Below, one piece after another: positions 43,013 to 51,619 of a DNA stretch of 64,000 bases. The notes below the pieces were generated by a model. The model saw only the letters and a list, made by a program, of their open reading frames with translations, was not told the DNA's origin and did no database searches. Source of the DNA: M3007 sp040397785 (lineage in GTDB: Bacteria > Bacteroidota > Bacteroidia > Chitinophagales > Saprospiraceae). The DNA lies in NCBI GenBank assembly GCA_040397785.1, contig JBBAVI010000007.1:1-64000 (forward strand), read 5' to 3'. The translations under genes were made by a program, and so were the position numbers. How positions within the stretch are numbered: the first letter of the stretch is position 1; each line of letters begins with the position of its first letter.

Positions 43013-43936
43013 GCGAGGCAAAAAAACCTCCGCCATCATGCACCGCGCACTGCCGCCGCCATATTTTTCTATGGTATATAAAGGACTGTATAATAATTGA
43101 GTATGCCTTTCCAGTACGGCAACTTGGTCGCTATTTAAAATTTTATACGCCTGCTCCGACATCACCAAAAATGTTTGGCCGTCCTGATTCCGCACCTGCA
43201 ACATATTGCCGGCAAAATGATTCATCTGATCCAAGGAAATGTCTACGATCAATTTGCCGGTATCCTTGAATTTTTGCTCCAGCATAGCCCGTTCTTGTGC
43301 ATCGCGCACCGTATCCATACAAATAACTACAAAAGTTTCACCCATGGCCATCATCACATTAGTGTGGTAAATATCCTGCCCCGCCCCATCTAGGGCGTGA
43401 AACAATACGGGGGTATATCCAATTTCAGCACAAAGATCATCCAACAAACTCGCATCCGTGCGCGGACTCAGGCACGCATAAGCCAACTGATGCTGATGAT
43501 CAAAAATGATGCTGCCTGTACCTTCTAAAAACCGGCTGCGTTTTTCATTAAACTCCAGGTTTACCCGATGGTTAGATTGAAAACCCACTTTTAACACCAA
43601 ATCAATTACCTGGCGACGACGTTCCTTGCGGCGGGTGGGAGCAAACATGGGGTACGTGACCACAAATCCTTCCTGGTGAAAACTCACCCAATTATTGGGA
43701 AAAATCGCATCGGGTTTGATCGGACGCAGGGAATCTTTGGCAACCAGCACCTGTACACCCGCCAAACGAAGTTGTTTTACCATCGCGTCAAATTCAGCAA
43801 TGGCTTGTTTACGCATGGCTTCGGGCGACATTTGATCGTCCTGCACCTGAAATGCATTGTTGGCGGCCGTTTCCACATTAAATCCAAAATTGGAAGGGCG
43901 GACCATTAAGATATAAGGGGTAGTTTGACTACGCAT
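42989..43936 (-). CDS. ctlX: Amidinotransferase-fold hydrolase, CtlX-like (citrulline utilisation)
   Basis: 315 residues from ATG 43936. The guanidino-modifying fold is recognised from 'DAIFPNNWVSFH', 'LEGTGSIIFDHQHQLAYA', 'DIYHTNVMMAMG' (catalytic His) and a C-terminal 'GGGSARCMMAEVFL' with the nucleophilic Cys. This matches the arginine-deiminase-related CtlX family. The enzyme acts on citrulline or a similar ureido/guanidino compound in the cytoplasm. The last seven codons lie inside the 55-bp copy beside the assembly gap, but the gene reads intact. TATATTTG on the minus strand at 43978-43971 may be its -7 box. Confidence 0.85.
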   Translation of the reverse strand: MRSQTTPYILMVRPSNFGFNVETAANNAFQVQDDQMSPEAMRKQAIAEFDAMVKQLRLAGVQVLVAKDSLRPIKPDAIFPNNWVSFHQEGFVVTYPMFAPTRRKERRRQVIDLVLKVGFQSNHRVNLEFNEKRSRFLEGTGSIIFDHQHQLAYACLSPRTDASLLDDLCAEIGYTPVLFHALDGAGQDIYHTNVMMAMGETFVVICMDTVRDAQERAMLEQKFKDTGKLIVDISLDQMNHFAGNMLQVRNQDGQTFLVMSEQAYKILNSDQVAVLERHTQLLYSPLYTIEKYGGGSARCMMAEVFLPRTPTQLIL

Positions 43937-44059
43937 AAGCAATAAAAGGATTGAAATGGAACGAATCCGGCAAATATACTTCAATCGGTTCTTTCAATGC
44001 GTGTATTATCCAGGTCAAAAATTAGAAAAAAATCAATAAAATATTAGACTTTTACCCGC

Positions 44060-45115
44060 ATGAAATACAGTAACAACCACTACTGCAAAAACTGCTTTTA
44101 CCCGCTCCCGTACCAGGCGAAATTTTGTGCCCACTGCGGGCAACGGGATACGGATGGAAAAATCCGGATGCGCGACCTGCTCATTCGCTTTTGGAATACC
44201 ACTTTTCACCTCGAAAGTAAATTCTTACGCATGGTGTGGCAACTGCTGATCCCCGGCAAAGTCACCATCGAATATTTTAAAGGCAAACAAAAACGCTATC
44301 CGCATCCCTTGCAGTTTTTTTTATTTACCATGTTTTTCATGCTGTTTTATGTTTCTTATCAAATGAATAAAAACAGCAGGGACGGCCAGGCGGTAATCGG
44401 GTGGAACATCAAATTTGATGAAACTAAAGGCAAATTGACCCTGCTCGATCATATTGCACAAGATATCGATTCGCTGCCTCCTGACCTCCGTACACCTCAA
44501 CAACGCCAAGCCATTGATTCTTTGCTGCGTTTTGTAGAAGCCAAGGAAGACTTAGGCGCACCAAATAAGGATAGTTTTGCCCTGCTGGGTTTGTTCAGCC
44601 ATTACCAGGGTAAAATTGCCATCAAGGATATGCTCAACTATCCCATCGATACCCTGGCACAACGCTATCATATTGATTACACCTCGGATCGGTTTTTACT
44701 CAACCAATTGATTAAAAGTGGCCGAGACCAAAAAAGCCTGCTCCGGCATTATATCGGTACCTCTTCCTGGACCCTGCTTATCCTGATCGGCATCATGTCG
44801 TCATATTTGTCTTTTCAATACCGAAAACAAAAAAGAAAATATGTAGAGCACTTTATACTGCTCTTGCATATGTTGTCGGGTTTCTTGTTCCTGCTTTTTT
44901 TCCTTACGGTGCTCAAACGTTTTTTGAGCCTGCCAGTACAGCCTATTTGGGCGGTTTGGTGGCTCTGGCTGGGCTTATTTTGGGCTTTTAAAACCTATTA
45001 CAACCTTTCCTGGAAAAAAAGCGTCCTTAAATGGCTGGCTTTTTCTTTTGTTTCTGCTATTTGCTTAATAATTGTTTTTGTAGGGAGTTTAGGGGTAGGC
45101 CTACTACTTTTTTAA
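44060..45115 (+). CDS. DUF3667 zinc-ribbon membrane protein (second copy)
   Basis: 351 residues. The N-terminal zinc ribbon has two CxxC knuckles ('CKNCFYPLPYQAKFCAHCG'). The family block 'LIPGKVTIEYFKGKQKRYP' and a membrane helix at about 86-104 follow, then a soluble loop and three C-terminal helices. It is a paralogue of 9233-10402, with a shorter loop. Function unknown. Confidence 0.87.
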   Translation: MKYSNNHYCKNCFYPLPYQAKFCAHCGQRDTDGKIRMRDLLIRFWNTTFHLESKFLRMVWQLLIPGKVTIEYFKGKQKRYPHPLQFFLFTMFFMLFYVSYQMNKNSRDGQAVIGWNIKFDETKGKLTLLDHIAQDIDSLPPDLRTPQQRQAIDSLLRFVEAKEDLGAPNKDSFALLGLFSHYQGKIAIKDMLNYPIDTLAQRYHIDYTSDRFLLNQLIKSGRDQKSLLRHYIGTSSWTLLILIGIMSSYLSFQYRKQKRKYVEHFILLLHMLSGFLFLLFFLTVLKRFLSLPVQPIWAVWWLWLGLFWAFKTYYNLSWKKSVLKWLAFSFVSAICLIIVFVGSLGVGLLLF

Positions 45116-45255
45116 CCTTCAAATCAGCCTTTAAAATAACATGTACCCTAATTTCGGTACTTATATTACCAAATTAGTACAAACTTCCTATGTCGCCATA
45201 GCCTATGCCAAGCCTACCTTTGTATCATCAAAATGATGAAAAAAACACGCCTCGT

Positions 45256-45963
45256 ATGACGCCGCTGCGTCTTGTAATATTCGAAGACAACCACCATTTC
45301 AGGGAAAGTTTGCTTCAATTGTTTCGCTACACCGAGGAGGTGGAAGTGGTGGGTGCATTCCCAAACTGCCTTCGGGTACAAGAGGTAATAAGTAACTTAA
45401 AACCGGATGTCATTTTGATGGATATTGACATGCCGGGGATGTCTGGAATTGAGGCGACGGTACTGGTGAAGGAGGTTCACCCCATTGCGCAAGTGGTAAT
45501 GCTGACAGTAAGCGAAGAGGAAGACCGGATTTTTCAGGCTTTAAGAAATGGCGCAACTGGGTACATTTTGAAAAAAGCAGGATCGGAAGAAATATTGGAT
45601 GCCGTCATCGCCGTAAGTCAGGGCGGTTCCCCTATGACCCCCGCAATTGCTCGAAAAGTGCTTCGGTATTTTCACGGTCCGAACAACCAACCAACCATCA
45701 GTACAACGAACACAACCAAAGCCACCGAATTACACGACCAATTATTCGCCAGTTTATCACCGCGCGAATTGGAAATCTTGGAAGGCCTGGTAGACGGATT
45801 ATCCTATAAAATGATTGCAGCGCGCTATTTTATTAGCGCAGACACGGTAAAAAACCATATTCAAGGCATTTATCGCAAACTGCATGTAAATTCAAAAGGA
45901 GAAGCCATCAGTTACGTGTTGAAAAAAGGAATAACCGGATCGCGCAACGATCCTTCGTCATAA
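45256..45963 (+). CDS. NarL/LuxR-family response regulator
   Basis: 235 residues from ATG 45256. The receiver domain is complete: E10-D11, phosphoacceptor D56 ('ILMDIDMPGMSG'), T84 and K106 ('GYILKKAG'). The C-terminal HTH_LuxR is 'LSPRELEILEGLVDGLSYKMIA' with 'SADTVKNHIQGIYRKL'. No sensor kinase gene is adjacent, so it is an orphan. An earlier ATG at 45205 is open, but TACCTTTG (45215-45222), a likely -7 box, lies inside that extension, which favours the later start. Confidence 0.9.
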   Translation: MTPLRLVIFEDNHHFRESLLQLFRYTEEVEVVGAFPNCLRVQEVISNLKPDVILMDIDMPGMSGIEATVLVKEVHPIAQVVMLTVSEEEDRIFQALRNGATGYILKKAGSEEILDAVIAVSQGGSPMTPAIARKVLRYFHGPNNQPTISTTNTTKATELHDQLFASLSPRELEILEGLVDGLSYKMIAARYFISADTVKNHIQGIYRKLHVNSKGEAISYVLKKGITGSRNDPSS

Positions 45964-46279
45964 CAGATAACAACCACTCTAAAAAACGCAGAAACCGATT
46001 TAATCTAATTCCCACTCCAAGCCTTCAAAGAATAAACTTAATCCAAAAAACAAGAAAAAACGCTATGACTGTACCGCCGTTGGCAAGAATGTGCGGTACT
46101 TACGGAACAGGTCCATGAACGAAACCTGCGAAAGCCACAAACCCACGATGTAAATTGTCTTGTGATCCTTTAGCGCATCCCATACCGGGGAAAAAGAACA
46201 AAGCAGAAAACAACACACACTATTCTTTTCTTTACCAAAGTCCGATCTAATCCACAGTTTAAACCTGTTCCGTTTTTTT
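45964..46279. other. Intergenic region without a recognised gene
   Basis: An AT-rich gap after the NarL-type regulator. It holds a weak hairpin GTACCGC (46071-46077) / GCGGTAC (46093-46099) without a T tract. The only open frames overlap mazG in antisense and show no protein-like pattern. Confidence 0.5.
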
Positions 46280-46320
46280 AAGTTGCGATGGGAAACGACC
46301 CCATCGCAACTTGTTTTTTT
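46280..46320 (+). terminator. Strong intrinsic terminator upstream of mazG
   Basis: A 13-bp perfect stem, AAGTTGCGATGGG (46280-46292) with CCCATCGCAACTT (46300-46312), a 7-base loop, and then G followed by seven Ts. It would end plus-strand transcripts from the regulator side before mazG. Confidence 0.88.
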
Positions 46321-46375
46321 AAACTTGTTGGGGTGGGGAGTAAAACGACAAAAACAGTCTATTACCTTTGTCACT

Positions 46376-47152
46376 ATGTCTACCCAACAAGAAAAGTCTG
46401 ATGCTTTCGTCCGCCTGCTTACCATCATGGACGAACTCCGCGAACAATGTCCGTGGGATCGCAAACAAACCCTCGAATCGCTCCGCAACCTCACCATCGA
46501 AGAAACGTATGAACTCGCCGACGCGATTTTATCCAATGATTTAAAAGGAATCAAGGAGGAAATAGGCGATATCATGCTGCATATGGTGTTTTATGCCAAA
46601 ATCGGCTCCGAACAAGGCGCTTTCGATATTGCTGATGCCCTGAATGCAATTTGCGATAAACTCATTTCCCGCCACCCGCATATTTATGGCGATGTTACCG
46701 TAGCCGATGAGGCGGAGGTAAAACGCAACTGGGAACAACTCAAACTGAAAGAAGGTAAAAAGTCGATCCTTGAAGGGGTGCCTACCAGCTTACCCGCCAT
46801 GGTAAAAGCTTACCGCATGCAGGAAAAAACCAAACAGGTGGGTTTTGAATGGGAAAATGCCGGACAAGTATGGGCCAAAGTGGAAGAGGAAATCGGCGAA
46901 TTACAAGAAAATATCACCAACAAGGCGCCTCAAGCAGATATTGAAGAAGAATTCGGCGATGTATTGTTCTCTATGGTCAATTACGCGCGGTTTATTGGCG
47001 TCGACCCGGAAACAGCCCTCGAACGAGTAAACCGGAAATTTAAACAACGCTTCGAGTTTATTGAATCGAACGCGCCCAAGCCCTTAAAAGACATGCAATT
47101 GTCGGAAATGGAAGCGCTTTGGCAGGCTGCTAAAAAGGTGGAAAAGTCGTAA
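46376..47152 (+). CDS. mazG: Nucleoside triphosphate pyrophosphohydrolase
   Basis: 258 residues from ATG 46376. Two MazG domains are visible: 'CPWDRKQTLESL' with 'EETYELADAI' and 'EEIGDIMLHM' in the first, and 'KVEEEIGELQENI' with 'EEEFGDVLFSM' in the second. The EExxE and ExxD Mg-binding helices are intact. The enzyme hydrolyses NTPs to NMPs and pyrophosphate (house-cleaning). A TACCTTTG box ends 5 bases before the ATG, suggesting a near-leaderless transcript. Its stop directly abuts that of the esterase gene on the other strand. Confidence 0.94.
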   Translation: MSTQQEKSDAFVRLLTIMDELREQCPWDRKQTLESLRNLTIEETYELADAILSNDLKGIKEEIGDIMLHMVFYAKIGSEQGAFDIADALNAICDKLISRHPHIYGDVTVADEAEVKRNWEQLKLKEGKKSILEGVPTSLPAMVKAYRMQEKTKQVGFEWENAGQVWAKVEEEIGELQENITNKAPQADIEEEFGDVLFSMVNYARFIGVDPETALERVNRKFKQRFEFIESNAPKPLKDMQLSEMEALWQAAKKVEKS

Positions 47153-48001
47153 CTAACCCAACATCCAGGTCAGAAATGCGGGCATGGCTTCACCCCAAGT
47201 GCGTTGGTCATGTCTACCGCCTTCTATTTCTAGATAATACATCGATTCCTCCGAGATTCCTTTTGCCTGCAATGCATGCATTAAATCCAAGGTATCATCA
47301 ATCGCATCGATACGGCCATTGTTGTTGCGGTCATCCGACTCATCTAAGGTGCCACATTCAAACCAGAAGCGCTGATTTGTATCTACTTCAACGGTGTTTT
47401 GAACAATATCAAGCATAATTCGGTCGGCATCCGGATCGGCAGGATCCACATCCGACCAGCGCCACCACAAGGCACCGGAAAAAACGCCGACACCGCCAAA
47501 AATTTGCGGATATTCCCAGGCAATGTCCATGGCCGACAAGGCACCCAATGAAAATCCGGCATAAATGGTTTCTTTGGGTTCGCCCGACAATCGAAATCGA
47601 TGATTGAGCAAGGGTAACAACTCCTGCATCACAAAATCGCGGTAAAGCCCGGCTTTGTCGCCCCGCCCTTTATAATCCGGTTGCCGTGCAGTACCATATT
47701 CGCGGGTACGTTCAAAATTGGCATAAATTCCGACCGCAATCAGGTTGGGAATGGCCGCTTCCCGGTACAAATTTTCCAAAATACCCGCAAAATCCATCAC
47801 CGGCAAATCCTGTCCATCATTGAACAACACCAGTGGATAACTCTTTTTCGCCCCCCTGTTATAATCCGGCGGCAAATAAACATCCAAATCGACCGTACGA
47901 TCGAGGATAGGAGAATACAAATGGCGTATTTGCCGAACATGCGGCGCTTTTCCACGCAGGAGCGACTGTACGGAACGAATAGGTTTTGACCAAAAATTCA
48001 T
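47153..48001 (-). CDS. Alpha/beta-hydrolase esterase (esterase D / Fes-like)
   Basis: 282 residues. The nucleophile elbow is 'GFSLGALSAM' (Ser in GxSxG). The N-terminal 'YLPPDYNRGAKKSYPLVLF' and the terminal His in 'GGRHDQRTWGEAMPAFLTWML' are typical of the putative-esterase family (PF00756). No signal peptide is seen, so it is probably cytoplasmic. The substrate is unknown; family members hydrolyse acyl esters, siderophore esters or S-formylglutathione. Confidence 0.82.
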   Translation of the reverse strand: MNFWSKPIRSVQSLLRGKAPHVRQIRHLYSPILDRTVDLDVYLPPDYNRGAKKSYPLVLFNDGQDLPVMDFAGILENLYREAAIPNLIAVGIYANFERTREYGTARQPDYKGRGDKAGLYRDFVMQELLPLLNHRFRLSGEPKETIYAGFSLGALSAMDIAWEYPQIFGGVGVFSGALWWRWSDVDPADPDADRIMLDIVQNTVEVDTNQRFWFECGTLDESDDRNNNGRIDAIDDTLDLMHALQAKGISEESMYYLEIEGGRHDQRTWGEAMPAFLTWMLG

Positions 48002-48077
48002 ATACGGGTGATTACACGGTCAGTGTTTACGGATTAAACTTGTTTTGGCAGCAAAATACAAGTCTATGAACCAATAC

Positions 48078-48118
48078 AAACAGCCCGGAGCGATGAGAAT
48101 CACTGCTCCGGGCTGTTT
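48078..48118. terminator. Terminator between secG and the esterase gene
   Basis: AACAGCCCGGAGC (48079-48091) pairs with GCTCCGGGCTGTT (48105-48117), with T-rich sequence on both outer sides. It is placed 19 bp after the secG stop and ends the lptE-secG operon on the minus strand. Confidence 0.8.
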
Positions 48119-48136
48119 AAAAATGCCTTAGATCAA

Positions 48137-48406
48137 TTATTGAGACTGTAATGGCATATCGGCAGGACTAGCGCCACCACCAGCACCAACGGTCAAAACC
48201 GCTACAACACACAATACAATCAAAGTACCCGCAAGTACCCAGGTTGCTTTTTCAATAAAATCTGTAGACCGGGCTGCGCCAAACAGTTGTTGCGCCTGAC
48301 CGCCAAAATTCGCGTCAATACCGCCACCTTTTGGATTCTGGATCAGTATGGATGCCATCAGAAGAATGCTCACGAGGGCAATAAACACCGCAAGGGTAGA
48401 TAACAT
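48137..48406 (-). CDS. secG: Preprotein translocase subunit SecG
   Basis: 89 residues with two membrane helices (about 4-22 and 56-76) and the cytoplasmic loop 'IQNPKGGGIDANFGGQAQQLFGAARSTDF' region that is diagnostic for SecG (quoted in part: 'LFGAARSTDF'). It is an accessory subunit of the SecYEG channel. It is the last gene of the operon lptE, 48413-49348, secG, 6 bp after the preceding stop. Confidence 0.93.
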   Translation of the reverse strand: MLSTLAVFIALVSILLMASILIQNPKGGGIDANFGGQAQQLFGAARSTDFIEKATWVLAGTLIVLCVVAVLTVGAGGGASPADMPLQSQ

Positions 48407-48412
48407 ATGCTT

Positions 48413-49348
48413 TTATTTTTTTAGTTTGTCAATTTCGGCCGCAAAGTACGCACTTTTCTCTGGAAATGCCAAACTTAAACGCTGATACATATTGATGGCT
48501 TTTTCTTTGTACCCTTGTTGCACCAACAAACGGGCCAGGGTTTCGGAAATTACGCTCTGATTTTCGATTACACTTTTTTCAGCAAGTACCTGCGCAACCC
48601 CGGTAAGTATGGTTTCTTTTTTGTGTTGGGGCTGAGGTTTAATCTTTTTCATTGGCGGAGGCACTGGTCGCACCAATGCCAGGCTGGGTGGCTGAAATTG
48701 ACCAAACCAGGCTTCAAAAGACTGTTTTTCAGCAACTTGTTGTGGTACTATGATCGGAGAAACGGGCACAGGCGGGGTAAAAACCAGTGTTTCAATTACT
48801 GGATCGGGGGTTGGAGTGGGCGCTGTTGTCGTTATTGGCGCAACCCTCTCAGTTGGCGGATTTGGTATTTCATCAAATCTTGTTTCGGGCAGGGAGATTA
48901 CATTATTGATCGTGCTCGTTGCTACTTTCCGTACCAAAGGCGAAAGGGCCTCCAGTTCTTTTTGAACCGTTTCGATGGGTTTTAGTTCCAGAACAGATTC
49001 AGCATCCGCAATGCTTATGGGAACGGGTGTCAGTTTGGGCGGTACCACCAGCATGAATAATTGTTTACGATCCAGGCTGTAGGCTGCCGCTGCTTGTAAA
49101 AATCGCGCAGCATCGACATGATCGGTCTGGGAAGCTTTTATCGCAAGCATATACCGAAGGTTATGGGCATACGGATAAGCAAATGCCAGCGTCTTCAACT
49201 CTTCCAATGTGATGGTCGCCAACAAATCCGGGTTATCGATCAATTTTATAAAACGTTCCTGCGTCAATGCGTTTTCGGGACTATCCGTTTTTAAATAAGA
49301 TACCTGCTTGGTGTGTTTACCAATTATTGAAGGCGGCATTAAAAACAT
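48413..49348 (-). CDS. Conserved Bacteroidota protein with Pro-rich middle and C-terminal TPR-like helix
   Basis: 311 residues. The helical N-terminus begins 'LTQERFIKLIDNPDLLATI'. A Pro/Thr/Val-rich stretch spans about 155-245. The C-terminal motif is 'SETLARLLVQQGYKEKAINM' followed by 'LSLAFPEKSAYFA', typical of a Bacteroidota family encoded between lptE and secG. No signal peptide. Its start overlaps the lptE 3' end by 32 bp (ATG 49348; a second ATG at 49339), which points to coupled translation. Function unknown; the operon suggests an envelope-biogenesis role. Confidence 0.75.
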   Translation of the reverse strand: MFLMPPSIIGKHTKQVSYLKTDSPENALTQERFIKLIDNPDLLATITLEELKTLAFAYPYAHNLRYMLAIKASQTDHVDAARFLQAAAAYSLDRKQLFMLVVPPKLTPVPISIADAESVLELKPIETVQKELEALSPLVRKVATSTINNVISLPETRFDEIPNPPTERVAPITTTAPTPTPDPVIETLVFTPPVPVSPIIVPQQVAEKQSFEAWFGQFQPPSLALVRPVPPPMKKIKPQPQHKKETILTGVAQVLAEKSVIENQSVISETLARLLVQQGYKEKAINMYQRLSLAFPEKSAYFAAEIDKLKK

Positions 49349-49871
49349 CCTCCAGCAATTGTTTGGAAATATCCGTAACTAACTGGTCTTGAACAACCAG
49401 CAATTCTCGATCACTTGAAAACTCCTGAAAAAAACTAAAGGATTTTGAGGTCGCCCAACCTTTTTCAGGCTCATTGTTGTTGATAAAATTCACTTTTATT
49501 CTGATTTCAAGCCGGTTAAAAGCCACCGTTTCACCGGGTTTGGGCGCAACGGGCACTACCCGAAAATCTTCAAAAACGCCGCTAAACTCTACGTCCGGCT
49601 TTTCACGGTTCAAGAGCAGGCGGGTTTCACTGCGCACCTTGTCCTTCAATTTTTCCGTAAAATCAATCCCCAAAATAGCGGGTGCATTCAAGGCTTGATT
49701 TTCAAAAATCTGCACGTTAAAAGTACGCACAGCCGGATCGATCGAAATTCCTTTAAAACTGTAGCAGCCCGTACATGCACTCAAAAAGCCGATTGCCAGC
49801 ACCCATAAGTTGCGATGCTTGGGAATACCAGGGTTAAAAGACAACATGGGGCGCTTTGTTTGTTTTATCAT
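49317..49871 (-). CDS. lptE: LptE-family LPS-assembly lipoprotein
   Basis: 184 residues from ATG 49871 (ATG 49847 is also possible). A lipoprotein signal ends near 'GFLSAC'. The following 'CYSFKGISIDPAVRTFNVQI' segment is the Bacteroidota LptE hallmark, and the C-terminus 'QLVTDISKQLLEDVFNAAF' is typical. LptE plugs the LptD barrel in the outer membrane for LPS export. It is the first gene of the run ending in secG. Confidence 0.85.
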   Translation of the reverse strand: MIKQTKRPMLSFNPGIPKHRNLWVLAIGFLSACTGCYSFKGISIDPAVRTFNVQIFENQALNAPAILGIDFTEKLKDKVRSETRLLLNREKPDVEFSGVFEDFRVVPVAPKPGETVAFNRLEIRIKVNFINNNEPEKGWATSKSFSFFQEFSSDRELLVVQDQLVTDISKQLLEDVFNAAFNNW

Positions 49872-49982
49872 AAACCTGTTCAATGGTGTATGGAATAACG
49901 TTTTAAGAGATCATTTTGAGGCTTTTGCTACAAATATACAGGTTTTTAGGCATATTAAGCCGAAATAATTGCAGTACATGCC

Positions 49983-51521
49983 TTATTCCCACTCAATGGT
50001 CGCAGGCGGTTTGGTCGAAATATCGTACACCACCCGATTGATGCCTTTCACCGAATTGATAATTTCGCTCGATACTTCCGCCAAAAACTCATACGGTAAT
50101 TTACTCCATTCGGCCGTCATACCATCCGTACTGTTCACCGCGCGCAAGGCAATTGTTTTTTCATACGTACGCTCGTCACCCATGACACCCACCGATTGAA
50201 TCGGCAACAAAATAGTACCTGCTTGCCAAACCGAATCGTACAGACCGTGTTCTTTCAATTTTCCGATATAAATCGCATCGGCTTCCTGCAGCATTTGTAC
50301 TTTCTCTGGTGTAATATCACCCAAAATACGAATACCCAATCCCGGACCCGGAAATGGATGTCGACTCAAAATAGCATCCGGAATGTGCAGGGTGCGCCCT
50401 ACCCTACGTACCTCGTCTTTAAACAACATGCGCAAAGGTTCTACAATCTTTAACTTCAATTTATCCGGTAAACCACCCACATTATGATGGCTTTTAATGG
50501 TAACAGATGGCCCGTGTACACTCACCGATTCAATTACATCCGGGTAAATGGTGCCCTGCCCCAGCCATTGAAAGTCTGGATGTGCTTCGGAAGCCTCCTC
50601 AAATAAGTCGATAAACAACTTTCCAATGATTTTACGCTTTGTCTCTGGATTGCTTTCACCTGCCAATGCCGTATAAAAACGGTTTTTAGCGTCTACACCT
50701 TCTACATTTAACCCCATTCCTTTGTACGACAACAATACTTCCTCGTATTCATTTTTCCGCAACAAGCCATTGTCTATAAAAAAGCAAAACAAACGGTCGC
50801 CAATTGCACGGTGCAATAAACTAGCCGCAACCGTACTATCTACCCCACCCGACAAGGCCATAATAACCTTTTCGTTGCCAATTTTGGCCTTTAACTCCGC
50901 AACTGTGCTGTCTACAAAATGCGCTGGGGTCCAATCGCCCGCACAGCCGCAAATACCGATGACAAAATTTTTCAATAAATTAAATCCCTCTACTGTGTGG
51001 TACACTTCCGGGTGGAATTGGATCGCATAATAAGGAGTAGCAAAACGCCCTGCTTTTGCTCGAAAGGCTGCCACCGGAATACTATCCGTATGTGCCAGCA
51101 ATTCGAATCCTTCCGGGAGTTGTAAAATGGTATCCCCGTGACTCATCCATACCTGCGAGCGCTCCGGCACATTGGCAAAAAACGGATCATTTACCGCATT
51201 ATTGATCAATATTGCCTTACCGTACTCCCGTTTTTCGGAACGACCAACCGCCCCACCATAAAAATCAGCGGTGAGTTGCGCCCCGTAACAAATGCCCAAA
51301 AGCGGCTTGATACCAGCAATTTTATCCAAATCGAGGCGCAAGGCATCGCTCTGTTTGACAGAAAACGGGCTGCCCGACAGGATTACGCCTTTTATATCGG
51401 CAGTAAGTTCAGGTAGTTTGTTGTAAGGAACAATTTCACAATACACATTCATTTCACGCACCCGGCGCGCAATTAATTGGGTGTATTGGGAGCCAAAATC
51501 GAGTATGAGTATCTTTTCCAT
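49983..51521 (-). CDS. guaA: GMP synthase (glutamine-hydrolysing)
   Basis: 512 residues, full length. The N-terminal class I glutaminase has 'GVILSGSPFSV', the nucleophile in 'LLGICYGAQL' and the His/Glu pair in 'AIQFHPEVYH'. The ATP-PPase P-loop is 'MALSGGVDSTVAASLL', and the C-terminal dimerisation domain ends 'DISTKPPATIEWE'. It converts XMP to GMP. TAATTTTG on the minus strand (51561-51554), 32 bases upstream, may be its -7 box, placed between the helicase terminator and the ATG. Confidence 0.97.
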   Translation of the reverse strand: MEKILILDFGSQYTQLIARRVREMNVYCEIVPYNKLPELTADIKGVILSGSPFSVKQSDALRLDLDKIAGIKPLLGICYGAQLTADFYGGAVGRSEKREYGKAILINNAVNDPFFANVPERSQVWMSHGDTILQLPEGFELLAHTDSIPVAAFRAKAGRFATPYYAIQFHPEVYHTVEGFNLLKNFVIGICGCAGDWTPAHFVDSTVAELKAKIGNEKVIMALSGGVDSTVAASLLHRAIGDRLFCFFIDNGLLRKNEYEEVLLSYKGMGLNVEGVDAKNRFYTALAGESNPETKRKIIGKLFIDLFEEASEAHPDFQWLGQGTIYPDVIESVSVHGPSVTIKSHHNVGGLPDKLKLKIVEPLRMLFKDEVRRVGRTLHIPDAILSRHPFPGPGLGIRILGDITPEKVQMLQEADAIYIGKLKEHGLYDSVWQAGTILLPIQSVGVMGDERTYEKTIALRAVNSTDGMTAEWSKLPYEFLAEVSSEIINSVKGINRVVYDISTKPPATIEWE

Positions 51522-51562
51522 CTATGATTGACAGCACTTTAAGTTGAAGGGCGCAAAATTAA

Positions 51563-51595
51563 ATAAAAAAAACGAGGTCCTTAGGAGACCTCGTT
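51563..51595 (-). terminator. Terminator of the DEAD-box helicase gene
   Basis: On the minus strand AACGAGGTC (51595-51587) pairs perfectly with GACCTCGTT (51579-51571) around a 7-base loop and is followed by eight Ts. It separates the helicase gene from guaA. Confidence 0.9.
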
Positions 51596-51619
51596 CGCTT
51601 ATTGTCGTTTATCTGCTGT

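Noticed and set aside
42719..43269. Open frames running through the N gap
   Set aside because: They exist only because N codons are read as X and because the 55-bp end is duplicated.
46066..46120. Tiny frame of about 17 codons after the NarL-type regulator
   Set aside because: No ribosome-binding site or promoter, and the hairpin at 46071-46099 explains its base pattern equally well.
46063..46575. Open frame of 170 codons on the minus strand upstream of mazG
   Set aside because: It overlaps the mazG coding start in antisense and the strong terminator; its product is Ser/Phe/Cys-rich without any protein-like pattern.
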